Positions 5,933 through 12,632 of a stretch of 44,116 bases of DNA are shown piece after piece. The notes below the pieces were generated by a model. It saw only the letters and a program-made list of their open reading frames with translations, was not told the DNA's origin and did no database searches. This stretch comes from a virus. The stretch's first letter is position 1; each line of letters begins with the position of its first letter. Position numbers and translations under genes: made by a program. The stretch spans positions 1-44,116 of IMG/VR virus record IMGVR_UViG_3300015242_000010; one strand, 5' to 3'.

Positions 5933-6613
5933 TCAGCCTTCGTACTCTCGCTCCGTCTGGGCGAGAGCGTCAAGGTTTCCAGAGGGCACACGTCGCCCGC
6001 TGAAGCCCTGTCGCATGCTGCTGTAGGGCTTGCTGCCAAGCCGCCTCTGAAGGGCGGCTACAGCCCGGCTGACACGCTTCTTGGCTGCCTCTGTAGAGAT
6101 TCCAAGCTCCTCCCCTACTCCTTCCGCCGACCACTGGTCTCGGTAGACACGCAGGAGAGTGAGCTGTTGATCAACTGGAAGCTTACCAAAAGCCGACTTG
6201 ATGTCTACGTACATCGCTACGTGATCACCAGTAGCGTTAGCCAGACCCTTGGCCTTAGGCTGGCCATCTCCTCGGTCCCCAAAAGACTGCCAGTCAGCAT
6301 AGTTAAATACGTTGAGGAGCAGCTCACGGACTAGGTCGAGGGGATAGTTAAATACATCCTCTGCTGAGTAGTTGTAAGTAGCCTGATCTTCTTCCCTCAA
6401 GTGCTGATTGGCAGCTCGGACCATCATGTAATAGAGATTCCCCTCCCAGTCTGGGCTATTGCGAATCATGCTCTCAATCATGCCCCTGTTCTCAATCAGC
6501 CATACCCAGAGGGAGGACTTGGTGTCCTCTTTTGAATGATGGTCTGGGAACGAGGCGTGGACGGAGTCCACGACTCTGTCGGCTAGAGGATTCAGTTTCA
6601 GTATGTCGAACAT
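5933..6613 (-). CDS. Sigma-factor-like regulator, 226 aa
   Basis: This is a likely phage RNA polymerase sigma factor, probably switching transcription to another gene class. The C-terminal third matches sigma region 4: FGKLPVDQQLTLLRVYRDQW leads into an HTH, GVGEELGISTEAAKKRVSRA, and ends with AALQRRLG. The N-terminal part is helical and Trp-rich as in region 2, but conserved region 2 motifs are hard to place. ATG 6613 lies one base after the stop of the phosphoesterase gene, so the two are co-transcribed; an in-frame codon at 6652 is rejected because it overlaps that gene. Region 4 alone could also serve in an anti-sigma or other HTH regulator. Confidence 0.75.
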   Translation of the reverse strand: MFDILKLNPLADRVVDSVHASFPDHHSKEDTKSSLWVWLIENRGMIESMIRNSPDWEGNLYYMMVRAANQHLREEDQATYNYSAEDVFNYPLDLVRELLLNVFNYADWQSFGDRGDGQPKAKGLANATGDHVAMYVDIKSAFGKLPVDQQLTLLRVYRDQWSAEGVGEELGISTEAAKKRVSRAVAALQRRLGSKPYSSMRQGFSGRRVPSGNLDALAQTEREYEG

Positions 6614-6614
6614 C

Positions 6615-7376
6615 TTAGTACCTACGGCCTTCTGCGTAGAAAAAACCTGCATTAGCAGTGATGAGCTCCGGGAAGCAACGCTTCCCGTCGTCTCGAAGAA
6701 TAGCGAATGACTGAGTCCAGCTCACCGCTCCATCCTTGATGTAGTGAGCGTCTTCAGGGTTCATAATGCTGCCAACATTCATCACCCAGCGAGGCTTCAC
6801 CTTGCCAGCGTAGCCATAGGCGGAAGAAGTGAGGAATGGCTGGTGCGTGTGGCCGAAGATTACGTTCTTGTCTGTGCCGTAGCGCTTCAAGAATTTGAGG
6901 TCCCAAGCTTGGGGTTGGGCGCTATATCCACCAGGCTCGTGTCCGTGGATGGCAAGAGTGTTGGTGCCCACCCGAACTGGCCCCTTGACGTACTCGACAC
7001 CAAACTCCTCAAGGTCAAACAGGTTCTCCATAGAGAGGGCGTCAAGAGCTTTGAGGGGGTAGGCATACTGGTTGACAAAGTCTGAGATGCGGTCGTCGTG
7101 ATTACCTGCTAGCCAGGTAAGGGCTGCCTTCGGGGCGGCCTCTCGCAGAGGTGCGAAGAACTCTTCCTTGACGCGACCGATATGCTCCTGGAGAGTGGTT
7201 GCATACTCGCCCGCGTTGCCCTTAGACCAACGACTCACCTGAGGAAAGTCGATCAAGTCTCCAACCTGAAAGACTGCGTTTGGCTGGATGTCTTCGATGA
7301 CTCGAAAGATCTTAGTGAGCATCAAAGCCGAATGGTACGGCAGTTGTACATCCGGGATAACTACGGTCGTTTTCAC
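6615..7376 (-). CDS. Calcineurin-like metallophosphoesterase, 253 aa
   Basis: This is a dimetal phosphoesterase. The family motifs are in order: PDVQLPYH near residues 8-15, GDLIDFP near 39-45, AGNHDDR near 90-96, an IHGHEPGG histidine motif and GHTHQPF toward the end. The length is normal for phage members. Substrates in phage homologues range from nucleotides to nucleic-acid ends and cannot be read from sequence. GTG 7376 has AAAGGAAC upstream. It is the first gene of a two-gene leftward unit with the sigma-like protein. Confidence 0.9.
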   Translation of the reverse strand: MKTTVVIPDVQLPYHSALMLTKIFRVIEDIQPNAVFQVGDLIDFPQVSRWSKGNAGEYATTLQEHIGRVKEEFFAPLREAAPKAALTWLAGNHDDRISDFVNQYAYPLKALDALSMENLFDLEEFGVEYVKGPVRVGTNTLAIHGHEPGGYSAQPQAWDLKFLKRYGTDKNVIFGHTHQPFLTSSAYGYAGKVKPRWVMNVGSIMNPEDAHYIKDGAVSWTQSFAILRDDGKRCFPELITANAGFFYAEGRRY

Positions 7377-7495
7377 TTCCGTTCCTTTCGCTTAATCGGT
7401 GAATATGCAACTATAGTACCATGAGGTAATAGATGTGGAGGACTCGTGAACAGCGACCCTCCAGGGTCGCGTGACCCAAGTCACATCGCTTGGAC

Positions 7496-7524
7496 TTGAC
7501 AAGATTCTAAGGGCAGTCTACACT
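7496..7524 (+). promoter_or_regulatory. Strong sigma70-type promoter for the whiB/replication operon
   Basis: TTGACA (7496-7501), a 17-base spacer and TACACT (7519-7524) match the vegetative consensus. Transcription would begin near 7531 and read whiB, the nuclease and the replication genes. Confidence 0.83.
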
Positions 7525-7554
7525 CGTCTTTAAGAAGGTAGTTAGAACTAGTCA

Positions 7555-7577
7555 GCAGCCCCCCCCTAGGGGGCTGC
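7555..7577 (+). terminator. GC hairpin in the whiB leader (attenuator candidate)
   Basis: GCAGCCCCC (7555-7563), loop CCCTA, GGGGGCTGC (7569-7577), followed by TTGA. It lies about 25 bases after the predicted start site. It could terminate part of the transcripts or protect the 5' end; the short U run makes full termination unlikely. Confidence 0.45.
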
Positions 7578-7591
7578 TTGATAGAACAAGT

Positions 7592-7640
7592 TAAGTCTTA
7601 ATGAGTGTAATTAGTCTAACTGAACATAGTAAGTCTTAAT
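7592..7640 (+). repeat. Direct repeat TAAGTCTTAAT x2 in the whiB leader
   Basis: Identical 11-base copies lie at 7592-7602 and 7630-7640. They sit downstream of the promoter and upstream of whiB, so they may bind a regulator, possibly WhiB itself (inference). Confidence 0.5.
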
Positions 7641-7643
7641 ATA

Positions 7644-7661
7644 CGGCCCCTTCGGGGGCCG
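7644..7661 (+). repeat. UUCG-tetraloop hairpin before the whiB ribosome site
   Basis: CGGCCCC (7644-7650), TTCG, GGGGCCG (7655-7661) make a very stable C(UUCG)G hairpin ending a few bases before GGCGGAGGA and ATG 7677. It could protect the mRNA 5' segment or shape access to the ribosome site. Confidence 0.6.
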
Positions 7662-7676
7662 ACTGGCGGAGGAAAA

Positions 7677-8147
7677 ATGACAGAAGGAAAGGGTTGGCAA
7701 AGCCATGCCGCCTGTGGCGGCATGGATGCTAATAAGTTTATTCTCAATCAGGTAGGCGATGAAGACGTTAGCCACCTGGAGGTGGCTAACGGTGGTTACA
7801 CAAGTACAGTCAAACTTCGTAGCTGGAATGAACATAAGGTTAAGCAGGCACAAGAAGTGTGCTTTTCTTGTCCTGTTCGCTCCTCCTGCCTCTCCTCCGC
7901 CGAGGCTTCTGACCTCTACTGGACCGTGCGCGGTGGCGCACGGCCTACCATGCTTGATGGAAGAGGTCCTACTGGAAAGAAGTGTCGTCCTCCTCTCGCA
8001 GGTATTGATGAATATCCTGAGTACGTATGCCCTTCAGGGCATACGGGAGATGCTAATAGGGTTAGGTATCCAGGAGGCAAGGTCAAGTGTAGGGCGTGCG
8101 CTGAAGACCGTTATGAGGCATTGAAGTCTGCTAGAATTGCAGAATGA
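7677..8147 (+). CDS. WhiB-family transcription factor with extra zinc-ribbon-like tail, 156 aa
   Basis: WhiB proteins are actinobacterial 4Fe-4S regulators that bind the vegetative sigma factor. Here GWQSHAACGG supplies the first Cys, and CFSCPVRSSC supplies the C-x2-C-x5-C set. The usual G-[VI]-W-G-G turn appears altered as YWTVRGGARP. After it the protein goes on for about 55 residues with CPSGHTGDANRVRYPGG and KCRAC, a second Cys pattern that could bind zinc. Phage WhiB proteins can down-regulate host WhiB genes. ATG 7677 has GGCGGAGGA upstream. The stop overlaps the nuclease gene (ATGA). Confidence 0.88.
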   Translation: MTEGKGWQSHAACGGMDANKFILNQVGDEDVSHLEVANGGYTSTVKLRSWNEHKVKQAQEVCFSCPVRSSCLSSAEASDLYWTVRGGARPTMLDGRGPTGKKCRPPLAGIDEYPEYVCPSGHTGDANRVRYPGGKVKCRACAEDRYEALKSARIAE

Positions 8148-8965
8148 CTACGGATCATATTAGTTATTCTCAGTACAGTTCATATACTTCTTGCCCTCGA
8201 TCTTGGTACCTATCGAAGGTTGCCAAGGCTGAGGAGAAGCAGACTTGGTATATGCCAATCGGGTCGGCAGTTCATGCCATGGTTGAGTCTTATCTTGAGA
8301 GTGCTTGGCCTGCGCCAAATTATCTTTCTGCTGAATCCTTCTTTTATCCGTTGATCGAGAAGCAGATGCAGGTTGAGCCTGACTTGTCTAAGTGGATGGC
8401 GGGCGGCCCTCAGGCCGACCCGATCGTTGGAGACAAGGCTCTTCAGCTGGTTAAGGATTGCTTCGAGAGGGCCTTGGAGTTCCTGGATGATATAGATGTC
8501 TGGGAGGTGGAGTACGACGCCTCAGGCAGCCTTCCAGGACTGCCTGTGCCCATCAAGGCATACGTTGATATCATTGGGGAGCATAGGGAGCATGGCCCCA
8601 CGATTTTGGACTGGAAGACTGGTGCCAAGCCAAAGAACGCTTTCCAGCTGGAGACCTACGCGGCTCTACTGGAAGGCAAGGAGTGGAACTTCCCAGGGAA
8701 ACCCGTCCAATACAAGGGCCTCTGGGCTCTGCTCAAGCCTGGCGCAAGCAAGGCGCGTCCGATAGATTTGAGCAGCGTGGACCCGGCGGTAGTCGGGGCT
8801 AAGTATCAGGAAGTCTATGAGAAGATGCAGGCTAAGATCTATCGTACTGAGATGGGTTTCAACTGTAAGTTCTGTTTCAACCAGGACAACTGCCTGCCGG
8901 TGGCAGGCCCCACCGAACGAGCGACGTACTACGACAAGGCGGAAGAGGATGGCTACCCTTACTGA
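8144..8965 (+). CDS. RecB/Cas4-like PD-(D/E)XK nuclease, 273 aa
   Basis: A nuclease for DNA processing in replication or recombination. In order: ISYSQYSSYTSCPRSWYL holds the first Cys; GSAVHAMVESYL carries the His of motif I; VPIKAYVDIIGE carries an acidic residue; ILDWKTG is the D-x-K active site; FQLETYAALLE is the QxxxY motif. CKFCFNQDNC near the end gives the remaining Cys of a Cas4/AddB-type iron-sulphur clasp. No CRISPR array or other cas gene is present, so phage recombination is the likely role. It is coupled to whiB by ATGA. Confidence 0.87.
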   Translation: MTTDHISYSQYSSYTSCPRSWYLSKVAKAEEKQTWYMPIGSAVHAMVESYLESAWPAPNYLSAESFFYPLIEKQMQVEPDLSKWMAGGPQADPIVGDKALQLVKDCFERALEFLDDIDVWEVEYDASGSLPGLPVPIKAYVDIIGEHREHGPTILDWKTGAKPKNAFQLETYAALLEGKEWNFPGKPVQYKGLWALLKPGASKARPIDLSSVDPAVVGAKYQEVYEKMQAKIYRTEMGFNCKFCFNQDNCLPVAGPTERATYYDKAEEDGYPY

Positions 8966-9137
8966 CTACGGTCGTGAGGATAGGGAGTACTGGAATGATA
9001 AGTACTCTTGCGAGTGCTGGGATGTAGATTCGGATCTAGAGGATGAGGATGAAGACATGAGCGAAGAGAACGGCAATGACGAGAACATTGTGCTTGACGA
9101 GGAGCTTGATGATGAGACTCTTGCGGGAGACTCATGA
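8949..9137 (+). CDS. Small very acidic protein, 62 aa
   Basis: ATG 8949 overlaps the nuclease gene by 17 bases and directly follows GGAAGAGG, a close spacing. A CECWD motif near the middle is followed by a long Asp/Glu run. Such acidic small phage proteins can mimic DNA, but nothing here proves that. The stop overlaps the next start (ATGA). Confidence 0.55.
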   Translation: MATLTDYGREDREYWNDKYSCECWDVDSDLEDEDEDMSEENGNDENIVLDEELDDETLAGDS

Positions 9138-9295
9138 GTCGAAAAAGTCTCAAGGTTCAGCGTGAACGCCTTGAGGCTGGTATGGCAGATATGAAGATTC
9201 GCTTGGATCGCAGGGGCGAATGCGATGGTGAGCAAGATGATTTGTATGTTGACTGGAATGGTTGGCGCATGCGCAAGGGTCGGGAGGCCAAGTAG
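9134..9295 (+). CDS. Small basic protein, 53 aa
   Basis: ATG 9134 is coupled by ATGA. The product starts with a basic helix (SRKSLKVQRERLEAGMADMK) and ends DWNGWRMRKGREAK. The charge is opposite to its acidic neighbour; an interaction is possible but is inference. The next gene starts at GTG 9295 within the stop. Confidence 0.52.
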   Translation: MSRKSLKVQRERLEAGMADMKIRLDRRGECDGEQDDLYVDWNGWRMRKGREAK

Positions 9296-9762
9296 TGGCT
9301 GAGGTAATTTTTCGCCTGCCAAGCAAGCTGCCATATGGGTACGTGGAGCTGCACGCTACCGCAGAGGAGCTGTCGTCACTCCCTGATCCCGAGATGCTGG
9401 GCGGGGTCTATGCGGCCTTCGTGGAGGCATACAGGGCTGGCGAGAAGGCTGGCTTTGAGCGTGGCGAGGCGTCTAAGGGTAATCATGTGCTTGTGCCGAG
9501 TCGAGGAGAGGTGCTTGCTCAGACTACGGATAGGGTGGTTGCTCTATCCGAGGGCTTGAGTGATCGCCTTGCGGTGGTTGATTCCGAGAGTGATGCTGCA
9601 TCTCTTCTCGTTGCGACACTTGGTGCGACTGTGCTAGAATCTGAGGACTCCGAGGCTCCCTGGTCGCCAAAGATGGCGGAGGAGAAGGGCGCTGCGGCAG
9701 TCAAGAAGCCGTGGGAGCAGGGCGGGGCTAAGCCCAAGCCTGTGCCGAACCTGTTCGACTAA
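9295..9762 (+). CDS. Unknown protein, 155 aa
   Basis: GTG 9295 is chosen because GGGAGG lies eight bases upstream and it abuts the previous stop; an in-frame start at 9262 has no site. The N-terminus is beta-like (AEVIFRLPSKLPYGYVELHA), then helical with Glu/Arg, and the last 40 residues are disordered and Pro/Lys-rich (KPWEQGGAKPKPVPNLFD). The tail recalls partners that bind single-stranded-DNA proteins. The gene lies directly before the OB-like gene, so a role in DNA metabolism is plausible. Confidence 0.68.
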   Translation: MAEVIFRLPSKLPYGYVELHATAEELSSLPDPEMLGGVYAAFVEAYRAGEKAGFERGEASKGNHVLVPSRGEVLAQTTDRVVALSEGLSDRLAVVDSESDAASLLVATLGATVLESEDSEAPWSPKMAEEKGAAAVKKPWEQGGAKPKPVPNLFD

Positions 9763-9786
9763 TATAATAAACAAAGGAAATAAGAC

Positions 9787-10188
9787 ATGGATGCGAACGA
9801 CTTTCTTGTCCCCCCTGGCGAAGTCGTCAAGTACAAGTCCAATTGGCAGGTAGGAACCGTTATGCAGGGCACGCTTCTGCGTGCCCCCTCGATCCTCCCA
9901 GACACTGATTATCAGACTAAGGAGCAGAGGGTCAGTAAGGAGGGCAGCCTGTTCTGGAAGTTTAAGCTTACGGTTGAGGTTGACGACCAAGTGAAGATTA
10001 TCTTCGCCGAGGGCTCGCTTTATTGGGCGACGCTGAAGGCTTTCAGGGCGGCTGGCCTGCGTGATTTTAATGATTCGGTCGGTGGCACTATCGCGTTTAA
10101 GCGGGTTGAGGATGGGCCGAGCAAGACTCCTGGCTTCGCTCCTCGCAAGAACTACATGGTGAAGTTCGTCCCTCCGAAGTCTCTCTAG
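9787..10188 (+). CDS. Putative single-stranded-DNA-binding (OB-like) protein, 133 aa
   Basis: ATG 9787 follows AAAGGAAATAAGAC. The pattern is all-beta with a central helix: GTVMQGTLLRAPSILPD, FWKFKLTVEVDDQVKIIF, TLKAFRAAGL, GGTIAFKRVE, then KNYMVKFVPP. It resembles phage OB-fold or SSB-like proteins encoded beside helicase and nuclease genes in actinophages. There is no acidic SSB tail. The call rests on pattern and neighbourhood, not on a diagnostic motif. Confidence 0.5.
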   Translation: MDANDFLVPPGEVVKYKSNWQVGTVMQGTLLRAPSILPDTDYQTKEQRVSKEGSLFWKFKLTVEVDDQVKIIFAEGSLYWATLKAFRAAGLRDFNDSVGGTIAFKRVEDGPSKTPGFAPRKNYMVKFVPPKSL

Positions 10189-10195
10189 CAAGGTA

Positions 10196-10240
10196 GCCTG
10201 GATGGTCGGAGAGTGGGTTCGACTCCCACTTCAGGCACGC
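10196..10240 (+). ncRNA. tRNA-like acceptor/T-arm minihelix (no D or anticodon arm)
   Basis: GCCTGGA (10196-10202) pairs with TTCAGGC (10230-10236) as a 7-bp acceptor with one G-U. A 10-base linker leads to a T arm, GTGGG, loop TTCGACT, CCCAC (10213-10229), with exact tRNA geometry (7 + 5 bp, 7-nt loop). The discriminator would be A10237, followed by CGC rather than CCA. D and anticodon arms are missing. It is either a tRNA remnant or a processing signal in the polycistronic mRNA. A similar element is at 29366-29399 on the other strand. Confidence 0.55.
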
Positions 10241-10260
10241 AGGATGATTTAGGGAGAGCT

Positions 10261-10308
10261 ATGATTAGAATCCGTGCAGGTCAACCCAAAGAGGGGCTCT
10301 TCGAGTGA
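10261..10308 (+). CDS. 15-aa leader peptide coupled to the ATPase gene (candidate)
   Basis: ATG 10261 has a good AGGGAGAG site and encodes MIRIRAGQPKEGLFE, ending in GTGA that overlaps the GTG start of the next gene in a different frame. It may act only to deliver ribosomes to the ATPase start. Confidence 0.4.
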   Translation: MIRIRAGQPKEGLFE

Positions 10309-11180
10309 AGTCATTGCATCGTACGCTCGCTCGGGGCGTAAGCTCCGGCGAGCCTTTGCCATCACCGTGGCCCATCTTTGAACAGCGCAAGATGCACTTC
10401 CGCCGAGGCTCGATCAGCATGATCGCCGGCCCTCCTGGCAGCATGAAGACGATCCTTGCGCTCAACATTGTCAAGCAGATGGGCACCGACGTGCCCACCC
10501 TGTATCACAGCTCTGACTCAGACGATTTCACCATGGCCTCGCGCTCTCTGTCGATGCTGACAGGTGAGACTACGGATGATGCGGAGCTGATGGTCATGGC
10601 CCAGCGCAAGGCAGCCTACGAGGCGCTCAGGGCCATGGAGCACGTACGCTGGAGCTTCAAATCCAGCCCCACTTTTGACCATATGCAGGCGGAGGCTGAT
10701 GCCTTCCGCGAGATTAAGGGCGAGTACCCGTATCACACCGTGATCGACATCATGATGGACATTGACTACGATGGTGTGGGCGAACAGAACTACTGGGGCC
10801 TGATGGCTGAACTTAAGGTCATGGCGCGTGATCAACAGACAGCTATCACTGTTGTTCATCACACTTCCGAATCGACAAAGGGAGGTTCGCCTCCGCCGCG
10901 CTCGGCAATTATGGGGAAGGCGAATCAACTACCGGCGCTCATCCTTACCTTGTGGGGCGACAGCCACACTGGTAAGCTAGACATTGCTACGGTCAAGAAT
11001 CGTTTTGGTCCACAAGACGCCATGGGTAAGAATTTCTTTTCAATGAAGGCAGATCCTTCGATCTGCTTGATTGAGGAAGCGACTGAAGATTCATGGGAAA
11101 ATGTTTCGATATTGTTCAGGGACGGCACTTCAGTGCCGGCCGAAGAGAAGATTAATCCAATCGATTGGGGAGAAGATTAG
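10305..11180 (+). CDS. RecA-fold ATPase / DnaB-like replicative helicase, 291 aa
   Basis: An ATP-driven DNA motor or recombinase. A Walker A GPPGSMKT is near residues 43-50, with a basic start (HRTLARG) before it. A Walker-B-like HTVIDIMMDIDYDG is near 143-156. ITVVHHTSES is followed by PPPRSAIMGKANQLP, as in DnaB/RepA-type hexameric helicases and AAA_25 proteins. The N-terminal primase-interaction domain of DnaB is absent, so it is the ATPase core only. GTG 10305 is preceded by AGAGGGG. With the primase genes downstream it forms the replication set. Confidence 0.82.
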   Translation: MKSLHRTLARGVSSGEPLPSPWPIFEQRKMHFRRGSISMIAGPPGSMKTILALNIVKQMGTDVPTLYHSSDSDDFTMASRSLSMLTGETTDDAELMVMAQRKAAYEALRAMEHVRWSFKSSPTFDHMQAEADAFREIKGEYPYHTVIDIMMDIDYDGVGEQNYWGLMAELKVMARDQQTAITVVHHTSESTKGGSPPPRSAIMGKANQLPALILTLWGDSHTGKLDIATVKNRFGPQDAMGKNFFSMKADPSICLIEEATEDSWENVSILFRDGTSVPAEEKINPIDWGED

Positions 11181-11326
11181 TGCCTGAGGAAGTTTGTAAT
11201 GCATGTGGTGGGAGTGGTGTTCAGATGACTCCCGTCCCTGGCTATGATGAACGTGGCAATCCTGTGATTGACCATGTATACTCTGCATGTATTGGGTGTA
11301 ATGGGCTTGGGAGGATTTTTTACTGA
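11180..11326 (+). CDS. DnaJ-type zinc-finger micro protein, 48 aa
   Basis: GTG 11180 overlaps the ATPase stop by one base, with GGGGAG upstream. Two CxxCxGxG-type repeats (CNACGGSG and CIGCNGLG), spaced about 24 residues apart, match half of a DnaJ zinc-binding domain. It lacks a J domain, so it is a free zinc module. The next gene is coupled at TGATG. Confidence 0.62.
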   Translation: MPEEVCNACGGSGVQMTPVPGYDERGNPVIDHVYSACIGCNGLGRIFY

Positions 11327-11406
11327 TGAAAAATGGAACGTGCTGGTGTGGTCGGATACGTCCCTGTCCTCTTCATGGTGGTTTTCGAGGAAGTGATGAT
11401 GAGTGA
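11326..11406 (+). CDS. Micro Cys/His protein, 26 aa
   Basis: ATG 11326 overlaps the previous stop (TGATG). CWCGRIRPCPLHGG provides three Cys and a His, enough for one metal site. Its reality is supported by coupling at both ends only. Confidence 0.42.
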   Translation: MKNGTCWCGRIRPCPLHGGFRGSDDE

Positions 11407-11531
11407 GTGTTGTTTGTGATTCGTATGGTCATGCATGGGAAGAGATTGGGCGACACTCCCTGGGTGGTGGGTGGCTGGTTCGCTATGTTTGCATGAACGG
11501 CTGCGGTGCGGTCAAGGAAGAGATGCATTGA
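11403..11531 (+). CDS. Small zinc-ribbon-like protein, 42 aa
   Basis: GTG 11403 overlaps the previous stop (GTGA), with GAGGAAG upstream. CDSYGHAWEEIG near the start and VCMNGCGAVKEE near the end form a C-x(4)-H and C-x(3)-C ribbon like those in small phage proteins. Function unknown. Confidence 0.55.
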   Translation: MSVVCDSYGHAWEEIGRHSLGGGWLVRYVCMNGCGAVKEEMH

Positions 11532-11833
11532 ATGAAGTGAAGTGCCCAGTATGCAGTGAGTCCTACCCTTGTCGAGATGTTCGGCCCGACAGGCCGAACC
11601 CTTACGGCTGGGATCGAGGCTTGGAAGGGGAGCCGATCGTCTTTCATCGCATTGTGTCGGATGCGGCGCTTGGTAATATTAGGGCTACGATGAACGAAGA
11701 CCATTCTTCAGCCATCAATCCAGGCTGTGTCTGTGGACTGAATAAGGATGGGCGCACTCTAGAGCGACGGAAGGGGTATGCCAAGCATGGCAACCCGACA
11801 GGATTCTGTCAGCAGCATCAGAAAAGCATGTAA
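11528..11833 (+). CDS. Cys-rich unknown protein, 101 aa
   Basis: TTG 11528 is inferred from overlap with the preceding stop and GGAAGAG at a normal distance; GTG 11537 is the alternative. KCPVCSESYPC at the N-terminus and NPGCVCGLNKDG plus TGFCQQHQKSM at the C-terminus suggest two metal sites around a helical middle. It overlaps the endonuclease VII gene by about 56 bases in another frame. Confidence 0.52.
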   Translation: MNEVKCPVCSESYPCRDVRPDRPNPYGWDRGLEGEPIVFHRIVSDAALGNIRATMNEDHSSAINPGCVCGLNKDGRTLERRKGYAKHGNPTGFCQQHQKSM

Positions 11834-12218
11834 GGATTGCGGATCAACAACCCGGGCGCTTAAGGCGCCCGGGCCCCGCTGCGCAACATGTAGCAGAGCA
11901 CGCAAGAAGGCCCTCAGGAGCGCCGCTCACGGCGCTCACATCCTCAAGGTTTACGGGATTACCTCGGAGCAGTATGGGGCTCTCTATGAGGCGCAGGGTG
12001 GCACGTGCTATATATGTCAGCGAGCGACAGGTAAGGTTCGCAGACTCGCCGTGGACCACGATCACCAATCAGGTTACGTCCGAGGCCTTTGCTGCAAGCC
12101 CTGCAATTCTACGCTAGCTTTAGCCCGAGATGATGTGGTTTTCTTTGAGAGGGCCATTGACTATCTCAACAATCCGCCTGCATGGCGGGTGATTGGAAAG
12201 GTGAAGCCCAATGAGTGA
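11778..12218 (+). CDS. Recombination endonuclease VII (HNH family), up to 146 aa
   Basis: Endonuclease VII resolves branched DNA before packaging. KACKDCGSTT and RCATCSRARKKA form the first zinc knuckles. HILKVYGITSEQYGALYEAQ is followed by GTCYICQ, then the HNH core LAVDHDHQSGYVRGL and CCKPCNSTLALARDD, all in family order. ATG 11778 or ATG 11787 could start; both follow GGAAGGGG. An HNH homing enzyme of the same fold is the alternative, but no intron flanks this gene. Confidence 0.9.
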   Translation: MPSMATRQDSVSSIRKACKDCGSTTRALKAPGPRCATCSRARKKALRSAAHGAHILKVYGITSEQYGALYEAQGGTCYICQRATGKVRRLAVDHDHQSGYVRGLCCKPCNSTLALARDDVVFFERAIDYLNNPPAWRVIGKVKPNE

Positions 12219-12390
12219 CTGGACAATCAATCTGTCAGGCGACGAGCGTTCGCTCATTATGCGAGCGGTTGAGCGTGAGGTACTGCGCGCTCGCGACGAC
12301 CGGCACAACAAGGCAGCCCTGTCGATCTGGGAAAAGGTCGGCGTTAGCGTGGGTCCTGACTTCACTAAGAAGGTAAAGTCTGATGCATAG
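12211..12390 (+). CDS. Small unknown protein, 59 aa
   Basis: ATG 12211 overlaps the endonuclease stop by 8 bases. The product is a charged helix-rich protein (DERSLIMRAVEREVLRARDD) with a basic C-terminus. Coupled to the next gene. Confidence 0.55.
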   Translation: MSDWTINLSGDERSLIMRAVEREVLRARDDRHNKAALSIWEKVGVSVGPDFTKKVKSDA

Positions 12391-12550
12391 ATTCATCCAG
12401 CGAATTGAGCCGCAGGACATAGTGTTCGAAGATCTGAATCTTCCTACCCTGATCGCCACGATAGAGACGATGCGCGATCAGCCCGGCGGGGAGCGTGTGC
12501 AGTTCACGGTCATAGCTCACGGAAAGATGAAGTCCGATGACTCCTCTTGA
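12383..12550 (+). CDS. Small unknown protein, 55 aa
   Basis: ATG 12383 overlaps the previous gene by 8 bases and is preceded by AGAAGG. The sequence (HRFIQRIEPQDIVFEDLNLP) looks like a compact alpha/beta fold. No motif recognised. The next start lies 14 bases inside its end. Confidence 0.52.
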   Translation: MHRFIQRIEPQDIVFEDLNLPTLIATIETMRDQPGGERVQFTVIAHGKMKSDDSS

Positions 12551-12632
12551 GGTGAACGTGACGCACTTCCTGTACGGGGGCTTGGCGGCATGTCTGGTAT
12601 TTTTGGTAATCATTGGAAGGATGAGGCGATGA
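12537..12632 (+). CDS. Micro membrane protein, 31 aa
   Basis: ATG 12537 overlaps the previous gene. A short N-terminus (TPLEVNVTHFLYGG) leads into one hydrophobic helix (AACLVFLVIIG) and a basic end (RMRR), so a single span with the C-terminus in the cytoplasm is likely. Coupled by ATGA to the primase zinc gene. Confidence 0.48.
   Translation: MTPLEVNVTHFLYGGLAACLVFLVIIGRMRR

Larger units (their letters stand above)
7377..7676. other. Divergent intergenic region between phosphoesterase and whiB
   Basis: About 300 bases without a gene. It holds a hairpin GCGACCC/GGGTCGC (7453-7470), a strong rightward promoter (7496-7524), a GC hairpin (7555-7577), direct repeats TAAGTCTTAAT (7592-7602 and 7630-7640) and a UUCG-loop hairpin (7644-7661) just before the whiB ribosome site. 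On the minus strand, TACTAT within about 45 bases of GTG 7376 could be a weak -10. Confidence 0.7.

Noticed and set aside
8144-8965. CRISPR-associated Cas4
   Set aside because: The fold is Cas4/RecB-like but no repeat-spacer array or other cas genes are present; phage recombination nuclease is the better call.
9634-10191. 185-codon leftward frame opposite the OB-like gene
   Set aside because: Antisense to two well-supported coupled genes, no ribosome site, Leu/Arg-rich shadow composition.
10196-10240. Functional full-length tRNA gene
   Set aside because: There is no room for D and anticodon arms between the acceptor and T arm, and no encoded CCA.
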